Source: ZLKRG08 sp046091905
Lineage (GTDB): Bacteria; Actinomycetota; Actinomycetes; Nanopelagicales; Nanopelagicaceae
Direction of reading: 5' to 3'
NCBI GenBank assembly: GCA_046091905.1
Contig: JBJTCN010000077.1
Coordinates: 1 to 22,992 of the forward strand
DNA: 22,992 nucleotides
Below, one piece after another: positions 6,778 to 14,752 of the stretch. A program made the translations under genes and the position numbers. Under the pieces are notes generated by a model. That model had not been told where the DNA came from, made no database searches, and saw nothing but the letters and a program-made list of their open reading frames with translations. Each line of letters starts with the position of its first letter. The stretch's first letter is position 1.

Positions 6778-7580
6778 TGCTATCTAATCGGGCAAGATAT
6801 CTGCTGATGACATTAATGGGAATAGGCCTAGCTTTTATATACGTTCCATTAATTATTGTTTTAATAAATTCATTTAATGCATCAAAAACTTTTAGTTGGC
6901 CACCTAGAGATTTGACATTTGATTGGTGGAATAAGGCAATTTCAAATACAGGCGTAAGGGAAGCGCTCGGCTGGTCAGTAATTGCAGGAATTTCTGCCAC
7001 TTTAATCGCGCTCATACTGGGAACTTCTCTGGCCTTTGCAGTGGCGCGCTATGAATTTTTCGGTAGAGAAGCCATCTCATTATTGGTCGTGCTACCAATC
7101 TCACTACCAGGAATTATTACTGGTTTAGCGCTAAATAATGCTTTTACTCAGACTTTGGGAATTGGCACTAGCGCCTTTACGATAATTGTTGGTCATGCAA
7201 CTTTCTGTATTGTGATTGTGTATAACAATGCAATTGCAAGGTTGAAGCGATTAGGGACTTCTTTGCAGGAAGCTTCTATGGATCTTGGCGCAAATGGCTT
7301 CACAACTTTTAGATTAGTTACGCTGCCAAATATCTCCTCTGCGCTCTTTGCCGGAGGTCTGTTGGCTTTTGGGCTCTCTTTTGATGAAATTGTGGTGACT
7401 ACTTTTACCGCCGGCCCTGGAATTCAGACTTTGCCAGTCTGGATTTTTAATAATCTATTTAGACCTAACCAGGCCCCAATAGTTAATGTGGTCGCAGCAA
7501 CGCTAATTGTGATTTCAGTTCTGCCAATATATCTATCTCAACGATTATCTACAGATAGCTCTTCGGGAGGCAGATTTTAA
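6774..7580 (+). CDS. potC: Polyamine-type ABC transporter permease, second subunit
   Basis: A 268-residue permease that pairs with PotB. About six membrane helices are visible, the first at roughly residues 8-30. The EAA loop begins at E166 (EASMDLGANGFTTFRLVTLP). The start is the ATG of the ATGA overlap with potB; a second ATG follows immediately and would shorten the protein by one residue. The gene is intact and ends the operon. Its TAA is followed at once by the TAA of the convergent parC gene with no bases between, so no terminator can lie between the two coding regions. Confidence 0.9.
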   Translation: MMLSNRARYLLMTLMGIGLAFIYVPLIIVLINSFNASKTFSWPPRDLTFDWWNKAISNTGVREALGWSVIAGISATLIALILGTSLAFAVARYEFFGREAISLLVVLPISLPGIITGLALNNAFTQTLGIGTSAFTIIVGHATFCIVIVYNNAIARLKRLGTSLQEASMDLGANGFTTFRLVTLPNISSALFAGGLLAFGLSFDEIVVTTFTAGPGIQTLPVWIFNNLFRPNQAPIVNVVAATLIVISVLPIYLSQRLSTDSSSGGRF

Positions 7581-9098
7581 TTAGGCTGAAATTTTGGTGC
7601 GGCGCGAAGTACCAAAATTCTTTCCAACTTCGGTAACTTCTTCAGAGACTTTGGCACGAATTGCTTCGTTACTCTTTAAGAGCGCTGTCAGTTCAGCAAT
7701 AGTCTTTTTGAGCTCTTTCTGTTCAGTATCAAGTTCCAGTTTGCTCATCTTGGTAAGACGGCGAAGCGGCATATCCAATATGTAGACCGCCTGCTCTTCT
7801 TTTAACTTAAAGCTCTTAATAAGTGCATCTTTAGCAGCTGAAGCATCTTCAGAGCTGCGGATAATTTTGATTACCTTATCGATATCTACGATTGCTTTTA
7901 AGAGTCCATCTACAAGCAGTAGGCGAGCCTCTGCTTTTGCTTTGCGAAATTCAGAGCGTCTGGTGACAACTTCAATTCGGTGGTCAATGAAAACTTGCAG
8001 CAATTGCTTTAAGCCTAGTTGTTGAGGCTTGCCATTAACTAGCGCCACTGCGTTAATTGAGAATTGCTGCTCCATAGGAGTTAGCTTGTATAGCTTCTCT
8101 AAAATCTCATCTGGTTCGTAGCCATTCTTAAGCTCAATAACTACATTGGTGCCAGTTTTGCCATCAGATAGGTCCACGATATCGCTGATACCTTGAATCT
8201 TCTTATTCTTAACTACCTCTGCAATTTTCTCTACGATTTTCTCTGGGCCTACGTTGTAAGGAAGTTCTTTAACAACAAGGCCTTGCTTTCGAGAAGTCAC
8301 TTTGCCAATCTCAACTGTAGCGCGGATCTTAAATGCACCTTTGCCAGATTCATAGGCTTCGGTAATTCCGGCAATTTCAACTAATTCGCCGCCGGTTGGA
8401 AAATCTGGACCAGGGATAAACTTCATTAATTGTTTGGTAGTTGCTTTTGGATTCTCAATTAAATATTTAGTTGCGGCTACAACTTCTAATAAATTGTGCG
8501 GAGCCATATTTGTGGCCATACCAACTGCGATCCCAGTAGCACCATTTACCAAGAGATTAGGAAAAGAGGCTGGAAGTACTAATGGTTCTGCTAGTTGGCC
8601 ATCGTAATTAGGTCCGTAATCAACGGTGTTCTCATCTACCTCTGCAACCATTGCAAGAGCTGGTGTTGCAAGTCGCGCTTCGGTGTATCGCATTGCGGCA
8701 GGACCGGCATCGAGAGAACCGAAATTTCCATGTCCATCAATTAATGGCAGGCGCATTGAAAAATTCTGCGCCATACGAACTAGCGCATCGTAAATTGCGC
8801 CATCACCGTGTGGGTGCAACTTACCCATTACTTCACCAACTACACGGGCGCTCTTTACATGTCCACGATCAGGGCGAAGACCCATTTCAGACATCTGATG
8901 AAGAATGCGGCGATGTACTGGCTTTAGACCATCACGCGCATCAGGAAGTGCGCGTGAGTAGATAACTGAATATGCATACTCTAAAAAGGATTCTGACATC
9001 TCTGATGAGACATCGATATCTACAATCTTGCCTGGTTCTTCGCCTGGTTTTGGTCCAGCGTTTTTGCCGGCTTTTTTAGTTGGAGTCTTCGCAGCCAT
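7581..9098 (-). CDS. parC: DNA topoisomerase IV subunit A lacking the C-terminal domain
   Basis: A 505-residue breakage-reunion subunit. A Lys/Gly/Pro-rich leader (1-24) precedes the winged-helix/tower core. Visible are LPDARDGLKPVHRRIL (51-66), HPHGDGAIYD (95-104), the DNA-cleaving tyrosine Y138 in AAMRYTEARL, and the NLLVNGATGIAVGMATN segment. Typical ParC proteins run to about 750-830 residues with a beta-pinwheel DNA-wrapping domain after the core; here the frame stops just after the end of the core (GTSRRTKISA) and nothing resembling that domain follows. The position equivalent to quinolone-contacting GyrA Ser83 is Gly100, and the Asp87 equivalent is D104. ATG at 9098 is preferred, as an upstream TTG at 9164 lies inside psuK. 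It may be co-transcribed with psuG-psuK (26-bp gap). GyrA is the main alternative identity, but context with parE favours ParC. Confidence 0.88.
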   Translation of the reverse strand: MAAKTPTKKAGKNAGPKPGEEPGKIVDIDVSSEMSESFLEYAYSVIYSRALPDARDGLKPVHRRILHQMSEMGLRPDRGHVKSARVVGEVMGKLHPHGDGAIYDALVRMAQNFSMRLPLIDGHGNFGSLDAGPAAMRYTEARLATPALAMVAEVDENTVDYGPNYDGQLAEPLVLPASFPNLLVNGATGIAVGMATNMAPHNLLEVVAATKYLIENPKATTKQLMKFIPGPDFPTGGELVEIAGITEAYESGKGAFKIRATVEIGKVTSRKQGLVVKELPYNVGPEKIVEKIAEVVKNKKIQGISDIVDLSDGKTGTNVVIELKNGYEPDEILEKLYKLTPMEQQFSINAVALVNGKPQQLGLKQLLQVFIDHRIEVVTRRSEFRKAKAEARLLLVDGLLKAIVDIDKVIKIIRSSEDASAAKDALIKSFKLKEEQAVYILDMPLRRLTKMSKLELDTEQKELKKTIAELTALLKSNEAIRAKVSEEVTEVGKNFGTSRRTKISA

Positions 9099-9124
9099 AG
9101 TGCAAAATTCTGCCAAATATAAAT

Positions 9125-10006
9125 TTAATTTAAGGGAGGGCGCGCGCCAACAGTGGAGACGCATTTGGCAGCCAACGCAGCTCCAGCACTTAGCGCTTGC
9201 TCCAAATCACTTGTTTCTAACCATTTTGGAATAAAACCTGCAGCAAAAGAATCTCCCGCGCCAGTGGTATCAACCACATTTGTTGTAACGGCGGGAACTT
9301 TTACAAATTGATCTTTATAGATTCCGGTTGCCCCTCTAGAGCCGAGTTTAATTACCACGAGCGGGGTACGCTTAAGTAAATTTTCTTCAGCTCTTTCTAA
9401 ATCATCAGAGTCGCCTAAATATCGCGCCTCTTCGTTATTTAACAAAATTCCATCCATCATTCCAACCCATTCCAAAACTTCAGATTTTGGAACCGCCTTC
9501 ATTGCGCCAGTGGTTGTAGGGTCAAAAAATATTGGAGTTTTTGATTCGTGAATTTTCTTAACCATTTTCAATACATTTTCACGCGAACGAAAATCTAGGA
9601 GCGCATAACCAGATAGAAAAACGCCATCGATATCATCTAACGAAGGCAAGTCGCTACTTTCAAGATCGGCGTTGGCTCCATTGTCTGGAAACATAGTACG
9701 TTCACCATTTGAATCGACCAGAATAACCACAACACCGGATGGTCTCCCAGAGCGCATTAAACCTTTATGTTGCACACCATATTTATCTAAATCACTTACT
9801 AATGCGAATCCAACCGGATCATTTCCAACGCGAGCTAATAAATGCGCTTGATTGTGAGTACGAGTGATCCAACAAGCCACATTGGCTGCTTGGCCACCTG
9901 GGTGAGTGGAGATTCTGCTTGCGGTGTCATTTCCGTAATTTATTTGCTCCTTTAGTTGAGCAATTACATCTAGCGCTACGTCACCTATACAAAGAATTTT
10001 CTTCAC
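9125..10006 (-). CDS. psuK: PfkB-family kinase, probable pseudouridine kinase
   Basis: A 293-residue ribokinase/PfkB-fold sugar or nucleoside kinase. It has the N-terminal glycine motif GGQAANVA from G37 and the PfkB signature DTTGAGDSF, whose D252 is the catalytic base. The family covers many substrates; pseudouridine is inferred because the gene follows psuG, with the GTG start overlapping the psuG stop by 4 bp (GTGA). PsuK would phosphorylate pseudouridine to pseudouridine 5'-phosphate, which PsuG then cleaves to uracil and ribose 5-phosphate. No dedicated pseudouridine transporter is visible nearby. Adenosine or fructose kinase activity cannot be excluded from sequence alone. Confidence 0.8.
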   Translation of the reverse strand: MKKILCIGDVALDVIAQLKEQINYGNDTASRISTHPGGQAANVACWITRTHNQAHLLARVGNDPVGFALVSDLDKYGVQHKGLMRSGRPSGVVVILVDSNGERTMFPDNGANADLESSDLPSLDDIDGVFLSGYALLDFRSRENVLKMVKKIHESKTPIFFDPTTTGAMKAVPKSEVLEWVGMMDGILLNNEEARYLGDSDDLERAEENLLKRTPLVVIKLGSRGATGIYKDQFVKVPAVTTNVVDTTGAGDSFAAGFIPKWLETSDLEQALSAGAALAAKCVSTVGARPPLN

Positions 10007-10890
10007 AGCGCGGCTGCTATCTGCGCCGCAAGTGCGCTATTACCTTTGATGATGTCAATGTTTACTCGAAGTGATTCACCCTTGGATTCAGTATGGAAAT
10101 ATTCCAATAAGAATGGGGTGGTCTTTTTACCATGAATATTATTTGCAGCAGCAGCTTTTAATCCGCCATCTAGCAATCGATCATGTAGCACTTTATCCAT
10201 TTGATTAACCACGGGATTGGCAACAATTAGTGCATTGTGATCCGTGCCCATACTTTGACGAGCTTTAATAATTGCGGCAATTTCTGCCGGGGTATCAACT
10301 TGATATTCCAGTTCAAAACCAGAATCTGTTAAGTAAAAGCCAGGAAAGCGTCTGGTCTTGTAGCCCACTACGCCAATTGCATAAGTTTCTAAACGTTCTA
10401 AAGTGGCAGCTACATCCAAAATAGATTTAACGCCCGCGCAAACTACGGTCATATCTAATTGGGAGAGCGCAGTTAAATCTGCGGATTCATCGAAAGATTC
10501 ATTGGCGCCACGGTGTACGCCACCCAAACCTCCCGTGGCAAAGACTTGAATTCCAGCTTTGGCAGCTAGGTGTGCAGTTGCAGCCACCGTGGTGGCAGCA
10601 GATAAACCTTTAGCTTCGGCAATCGCTAAGTCTCTGGTGGAGGCCTTAATTACATCGTCGCGATTAGCAATTGCAATTAACTGATCATCAGTTAAGCCAA
10701 TATGTGCAACGCCATCAATTAACGCAATTGTTGCAGGCGTAGCACCGTTTTCTCGAACAATTCTCTCAACATCTCGCGCCACTTCTAGATTAGTTGGCCT
10801 TGGTAGACCATGACTGATAATGGTTGATTCCAAAGCGACCACTGGTGCACCAGCTTTGAGCGCTTTTTCCACTTCAGGAGCGAACTTCAT
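10003..10890 (-). CDS. psuG: Pseudouridine-5'-phosphate glycosidase
   Basis: A 295-residue enzyme of the PsuG/IndA family, which breaks the C-C glycosidic bond of pseudouridine 5'-phosphate. The family hallmarks are present: ALESTIISHGLPRP with Glu21, Lys82 in VIKASTRD (the ring-opened sugar adduct lysine), FATGGLGGVHRG (117-127), the acidic SADL motif for Mn binding (D138), Lys155 in VCAGVKSILD, and Asn277 in SLRVNI. All key residues I can identify are intact, so it should be active. Usual family length. The ATG has no Shine-Dalgarno but a TAAACT box ends 6 nt upstream, suggesting a leaderless message. First gene of a psuG-psuK unit that may run into parC. Confidence 0.93.
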   Translation of the reverse strand: MKFAPEVEKALKAGAPVVALESTIISHGLPRPTNLEVARDVERIVRENGATPATIALIDGVAHIGLTDDQLIAIANRDDVIKASTRDLAIAEAKGLSAATTVAATAHLAAKAGIQVFATGGLGGVHRGANESFDESADLTALSQLDMTVVCAGVKSILDVAATLERLETYAIGVVGYKTRRFPGFYLTDSGFELEYQVDTPAEIAAIIKARQSMGTDHNALIVANPVVNQMDKVLHDRLLDGGLKAAAANNIHGKKTTPFLLEYFHTESKGESLRVNIDIIKGNSALAAQIAAAL

Positions 10891-10896
10891 ATTGGA

Positions 10897-10902
10897 AGTT
10901 TA
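10897..10902 (-). promoter_or_regulatory. Putative leaderless -10 box of psuG
   Basis: On the minus strand TAAACT ends 6 nt before the psuG ATG. It lies in the 39-bp gap shared with the divergent phosphodiesterase gene, whose own weaker -10-like word AAGAAT (10918-10923) also ends 6 nt before its ATG. Confidence 0.35.
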
Positions 10903-10929
10903 GAGCCTTTTTAATGAAAGAATAAATCC

Positions 10930-12012
10930 ATGAAATTGAGCGAGATCACGCCAGCGATTTTTGCAGGCCTCGGACTTTCTCAATATGAATCTCGATTAGG
11001 TGAATCTCCAACTGGTCGCGAGGTACTTTTCTTAATCGATGGCTTTGGTGCTCATGCAATGGATGATTTTCCAGAAGTGATGCCAAATATTATGGCTGGT
11101 AAGAGTTTTGGTGATGCCACCACCGCATTTCCATCAACCACATCTACTTCACTTGCTACTTTATTAACTGGTGCTATGCCAAATGAACATGGGATGTTGG
11201 GGTATACCGTAAAAATTCCACAATCGGATCGATTATTAAATGCACTTAAATGGGATGAGCGAGTAGATCCAGTTATTTGGCAACCGAAAGAGACCTTCTT
11301 TGAAATTGGTGCGCGTAGCGGAATTAATGTCACCCATGTGGCCGCCAAACGTTATGAAGGTACTGGTTTTACTCGCGCAGTATTTCGTGGTGCAAAATAT
11401 CGAGGCGCCAATCTTTATCCAGATTTGGTAACCGAAACTGCGGAAGCGCTTAAAGTAAGTCCAGCTTTTGTTTATCTATATGTAAATGATTTAGATGTAG
11501 CTGGACATGTGGCAGGTTATGGTTCAGAAAAGTGGCTAGAGTCGCTAAAAATGATTGATAACTTGGTTTTACAACTGAAGCAACATCTCCCAAAGGGCAC
11601 CAGAATCTGGATTACTGGTGATCATGGCATGTTAAACGTTGGGCAAAAAATAGTAATTGGTCGCGATAATTTACTTAATTCAGAGTTAGCCACTATCGCT
11701 GGAGAGCCTAGGGCAAGACATATTTATTTGGCTCGGCCAGAGGTATCAAATGAAATTGCCAACTTATGGCGAAGTGAATTAAAAGAGTTAGCGACTATCT
11801 ATACCAAGTCGGAAGCGATTGCATCTGGAATATTTGGTTTACCAATGCCTGAAAATTTCGCAGATCGCGCCGGTGATTTAATTGCAATAGTAAATACGGA
11901 TGCCGTCTTAATTGATCCTGCTAGGGAGAAGTTGGAATCAGCGATGGTTGGTCACCATGGTGGGCTAACTCAAGTGGAAACTAATGTGCCACTGCAATTG
12001 TTAAATGTTTAG
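10930..12012 (+). CDS. Type I phosphodiesterase / nucleotide pyrophosphatase-like (alkaline phosphatase superfamily)
   Basis: A 360-residue metal-dependent hydrolase of the nucleotide pyrophosphatase/phosphodiesterase clan. Predicted two-zinc site residues are D37 (LFLIDGFG), a likely nucleophile T71 in FPSTTSTS, D189 and H193 (NDLDVAGHVAG), D231-H232 (TGDHGM) and H342 or H343 (VGHHGG). No signal peptide or membrane anchor is seen, so it should be cytoplasmic, unlike many secreted family members. Substrate is unknown; nucleotides or other phosphodiesters are plausible. Divergent from psuG across 39 bp, which hints at a link to nucleotide turnover, but such genes also sit between parC and sepH in other actinobacteria as I recall. 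The stop codon overlaps the convergent sepH stop. Confidence 0.82.
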   Translation: MKLSEITPAIFAGLGLSQYESRLGESPTGREVLFLIDGFGAHAMDDFPEVMPNIMAGKSFGDATTAFPSTTSTSLATLLTGAMPNEHGMLGYTVKIPQSDRLLNALKWDERVDPVIWQPKETFFEIGARSGINVTHVAAKRYEGTGFTRAVFRGAKYRGANLYPDLVTETAEALKVSPAFVYLYVNDLDVAGHVAGYGSEKWLESLKMIDNLVLQLKQHLPKGTRIWITGDHGMLNVGQKIVIGRDNLLNSELATIAGEPRARHIYLARPEVSNEIANLWRSELKELATIYTKSEAIASGIFGLPMPENFADRAGDLIAIVNTDAVLIDPAREKLESAMVGHHGGLTQVETNVPLQLLNV

Positions 12013-12788
12013 TCGTCGGACTCGTTCTTCTTAGTCCCAAACATAATCTCATCCCAGGATGGAACTGAGGCGCGCTTCTTGACGCCATCTTCGACATCTT
12101 CATTCTCGCGAATTACCGAGAGTCTTGGAGTAGGAGCGGTATTAATCTGGACTGTAGGATTTGAATTTGGATAAACCAGACCGTGGCTAATTTCAGGTTC
12201 TGGAGTTCGCACTGGCGCTGCTGGAACTGATTCGCCCATGATCCATGATGCGCCTTCATCTTCAGAAAGAATCAAGCGCTTGCTCATATCAAAGAACCAG
12301 ACCGCTTCACCTTGGCCATCGCGATTTGGATAGGACAACCTAATTACCCATTGGCCATCGTCACGGCGATGGGTATTCCATTCAAGTGAATCGGCAGAGA
12401 CACCATTTGCAAACAATCTCGCAGTTACTACTTCTAGGAAAGATTGTGCATCACGTGATCCAGCATTCTTAATAACTACCGCATTGGCAACATTTAAAAT
12501 ATAGGAACGCTCTTGCAAGATCGGACCTGCAAAGCGTTCGACTTTTTCATAACTCCAACCAACTTCTCGAGCTAAATCATCAATGGCTGCGCCAGCTCTT
12601 AGGCGAGCTTGTAAATCTTTGATACTGATAGTGGGTTGGTTCTCAGTAGGAACCGATGCCAACCTTGGCTGATTGATAGTTGCCTTGAGGTTATCTGAGA
12701 TGCGAAGTGTGAATTCTTTATCTTCGGAGTCTGTTAGCAGCAGATGGGTGCCATCTTCACTTCTGCCTGTTACTCGAAGTTCACTCAT
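12009..12788 (-). CDS. sepH: Septation protein SepH (DUF3071)
   Basis: A 259-residue actinobacterial cell-division protein that in Streptomyces and mycobacteria binds FtsZ and stimulates its assembly. The N-terminal DUF3071 domain (about 1-170) contains a helix-turn-helix-like segment (ISIKDLQARLRAGAAIDDLA, then GWSYEKVERFAGPI). A variable, proline-containing linker follows, and the conserved C-terminal signature RASVPSWDEIMFGTKK lies at 239-254. The start is the ATG at 12788, because it forms an ATGA overlap with the upstream MFS gene; a longer in-frame start at 12812 would lie inside that gene. Length is shorter than Streptomyces SepH, mostly in the linker. Its stop overlaps that of the convergent phosphodiesterase gene. 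Confidence 0.9.
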   Translation of the reverse strand: MSELRVTGRSEDGTHLLLTDSEDKEFTLRISDNLKATINQPRLASVPTENQPTISIKDLQARLRAGAAIDDLAREVGWSYEKVERFAGPILQERSYILNVANAVVIKNAGSRDAQSFLEVVTARLFANGVSADSLEWNTHRRDDGQWVIRLSYPNRDGQGEAVWFFDMSKRLILSEDEGASWIMGESVPAAPVRTPEPEISHGLVYPNSNPTVQINTAPTPRLSVIRENEDVEDGVKKRASVPSWDEIMFGTKKNESDD

Positions 12789-13981
12789 GGGCGGGAGCGT
12801 AGCCGATGCCATTCGCGAATGTAAGGAAGCAATGCCAGATTTGCCAAAAATAGAGTAATTACTGGAATAAAAAATCCCTGACTAACACCGAAATTATCTA
12901 TAACTTGTCCGGCAATCGCACTTCCAATCGCGCCCCCGGTAGGAGTTCCGGTAGTTACCCAGGTCATAGCTTCAGTTAATTCCTCTTCTGAAACTTCTTG
13001 TTCCATAGTTGCAAATGCATTTACAAGTAATGGTGAAATTCCAATTCCATTTAAAAAGAGTGTCATTCCTAGAAAAAGTGTGGAATCTGCAAACAACAGC
13101 CCCAGAGACATTAAGAACATGAAAAACAATGAGTAGATAAAGGTTTTTGCTGGCGAGAGGTGATTACCAAAGATGCCATTTAAAAGCGCGGAGGTTGCGC
13201 TTCCAAGTGCCCAAATTGCCAGAAGTAATCCGGAAATTTCCGGAGTTCCCATTTTATTGGCAAAGGCAACTACAACTATGCCAACTGAGCCAAAGTAACC
13301 ACCTACGAAAAAGACTGGCAAGATAATTGCTTGCGCACCTTTTCGTTTTAGAATATTTGGCGAATTTGAATTTTGCTTATCTTTTGAAACGCTGGGCTCT
13401 GAATCTTTTAACTTGGCTAGCGCTGGTTGTCCAATGACTACAAATGCCATTGATGCCAAAAGGCATGAAACTGGTGATACATAGGTGGCTAAGAAGGTAG
13501 CTAACAGTGGTCCAAATACAAAAATGATTTCGTCAGCCAACGCTTCAAAAGAATAGGCGGTAGTTTTTAAATGAGGGTTAGGTAAGACATTTACCCAGCG
13601 TCTTCGAACCAGACTGCCAGCATTAATGGTGTTTGATTCTGCAATTACTATCGATAGAAACCAGGACCAAATAGGAAAATCGTATTGGACCAATAAAATA
13701 AAAAGAGTAAATGAAAAAAATCTAAGGATAGTATTTAGGTATAAGACGCGACCCTGTCCGTAGATATCGGCTGCTCTAGCCCAATAAGGTTGGGCAATTG
13801 TGATTACTATTGATGCGGTCGCAACCATTAATCCCGCTAGGCCATATGAACCAGTTTTATGCACGACAATAAAAAGTAGCGCTAAGCGATCCATTGAAAG
13901 GTGAATTCTGGCTACAAAGCCCGCGAGCGAAAATCTAAATGCGCCAGCTATTTTGAAGATTTCCTTGTAGTTAGCTAACAC
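12785..13981 (-). CDS. Major facilitator superfamily transporter
   Basis: A 398-residue polytopic membrane protein with about twelve hydrophobic segments in two halves, split by a hydrophilic loop rich in Ser, Lys and Asn at about residues 192-210. A MFS-type motif, PYWARAADIYGQGRVL, follows the second helix, and a glycine-rich GTPTGGAIGSAIAGQVID segment lies in the second half. The substrate cannot be read from sequence; sugar, drug or metabolite efflux are all possible. The start is GTG at 13981, without a Shine-Dalgarno and with a TAGGCT box 7 nt upstream. The stop overlaps sepH by 4 bp, so the two genes are almost certainly one transcript. Divergent from the inositol-monophosphatase-family gene across 27 bp. 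Confidence 0.82.
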   Translation of the reverse strand: MLANYKEIFKIAGAFRFSLAGFVARIHLSMDRLALLFIVVHKTGSYGLAGLMVATASIVITIAQPYWARAADIYGQGRVLYLNTILRFFSFTLFILLVQYDFPIWSWFLSIVIAESNTINAGSLVRRRWVNVLPNPHLKTTAYSFEALADEIIFVFGPLLATFLATYVSPVSCLLASMAFVVIGQPALAKLKDSEPSVSKDKQNSNSPNILKRKGAQAIILPVFFVGGYFGSVGIVVVAFANKMGTPEISGLLLAIWALGSATSALLNGIFGNHLSPAKTFIYSLFFMFLMSLGLLFADSTLFLGMTLFLNGIGISPLLVNAFATMEQEVSEEELTEAMTWVTTGTPTGGAIGSAIAGQVIDNFGVSQGFFIPVITLFLANLALLPYIREWHRLRSRP

Positions 13982-13988
13982 AGATTAA

Positions 13989-14001
13989 AGCCTAGTAGCA
14001 T
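13989..14001. promoter_or_regulatory. Back-to-back -10 boxes of the divergent MFS and suhB genes
   Basis: On the minus strand TAGGCT (13989-13994) ends 7 nt before the MFS GTG. On the plus strand TAGCAT (13996-14001) ends 7 nt before the suhB GTG. The whole gap is 27 bp, so each -35 would fall within or at the start of the opposite gene and the two promoters should compete. Confidence 0.4.
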
Positions 14002-14008
14002 CAAGTCC

Positions 14009-14752
14009 GTGGAAGAGCTCTTGAAACTTGCCATTTCTATCGCCAAAGAGGCCGGTGCGCTACTTCTTCTGCGACCAGCGCAATTATCGGTCGATACCAA
14101 AACATCTGATATCGACATTGTTACGCAGATGGATAAACAGTCAGAGAAATTAATAGTTGATGCAATCCTTAAAGCAAGGCCAGACGATGGCATTATCGGG
14201 GAAGAGGGCGCTAGTCGTCCAAGCAAATCTGGTTATACCTGGGTTATTGATCCCATAGATGGCACCGTCAATTATTTTTATAACATGCATGGCTGGTCTG
14301 TAAGTATTGCAATTCGCGACCCAGAAGGAATTGCGGTTGGAGTTGTATATGCGCCAACTATCAATTCGCTTTACACCGCAACTCGTGGCGGTGGCGCTTA
14401 TCTAAACGGAGTTGCTATCCATGCAAATGAGCCGGTAGAACTTAATAAAGCCTTGATTGCCACTGGCTTTCATTACCGAAGTGATTTACGTGAAATTCAA
14501 GTTAAACAATTTAATGATTTAATTTTAAAGGTTAGAGATATTAGGCGAAATGGTTCTGCTGCAATTGATATTTGCCATGTAGCCGCAGGCTTGGTTGATG
14601 GTTACTACGAGATGGGGCTATATCCATGGGATCGCGATGCGGCAGAGTTAATCGCAAACGAGGCCGGAGCAAAGGTTTCAGTCCACGGGGAGCTCACCAT
14701 CGCAGCTGGGCCACATTTACACCGAATTTTGAGCGCACAACTGCTCTCATAA
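14009..14752 (+). CDS. suhB: Inositol monophosphatase family protein
   Basis: A 247-residue Mg-dependent, Li-sensitive-type phosphatase. The metal-site motifs are intact: GEEG with E65/E66, WVIDPIDGTVN with D81 and D84, and the C-terminal WDRDAAELIANEAG with D208 replacing nothing essential. Family members dephosphorylate inositol 1-phosphate, but actinobacterial relatives also act on histidinol phosphate, fructose 1,6-bisphosphate or PAP, so substrate is open. GTG at 14009 is the first start compatible with the family N terminus and carries a leaderless-type -10 box. It sits near sigA/sepH as suhB-like genes do in other actinobacteria. Last gene before the rplS block; 125 bp follow. Confidence 0.85.
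   Translation: MEELLKLAISIAKEAGALLLLRPAQLSVDTKTSDIDIVTQMDKQSEKLIVDAILKARPDDGIIGEEGASRPSKSGYTWVIDPIDGTVNYFYNMHGWSVSIAIRDPEGIAVGVVYAPTINSLYTATRGGGAYLNGVAIHANEPVELNKALIATGFHYRSDLREIQVKQFNDLILKVRDIRRNGSAAIDICHVAAGLVDGYYEMGLYPWDRDAAELIANEAGAKVSVHGELTIAAGPHLHRILSAQLLS

Noticed and set aside
9099..9164. 22-residue N-terminal extension of parC from a TTG at 9164
   Set aside because: It lies largely inside psuK and has no ribosome site; the ATG at 9098 gives the expected charged leader.
12789..12812. Longer SepH start at 12812
   Set aside because: The ATG at 12788 forms the ATGA overlap with the MFS stop and begins with the conserved MSELRV; the extension lies inside the MFS gene.
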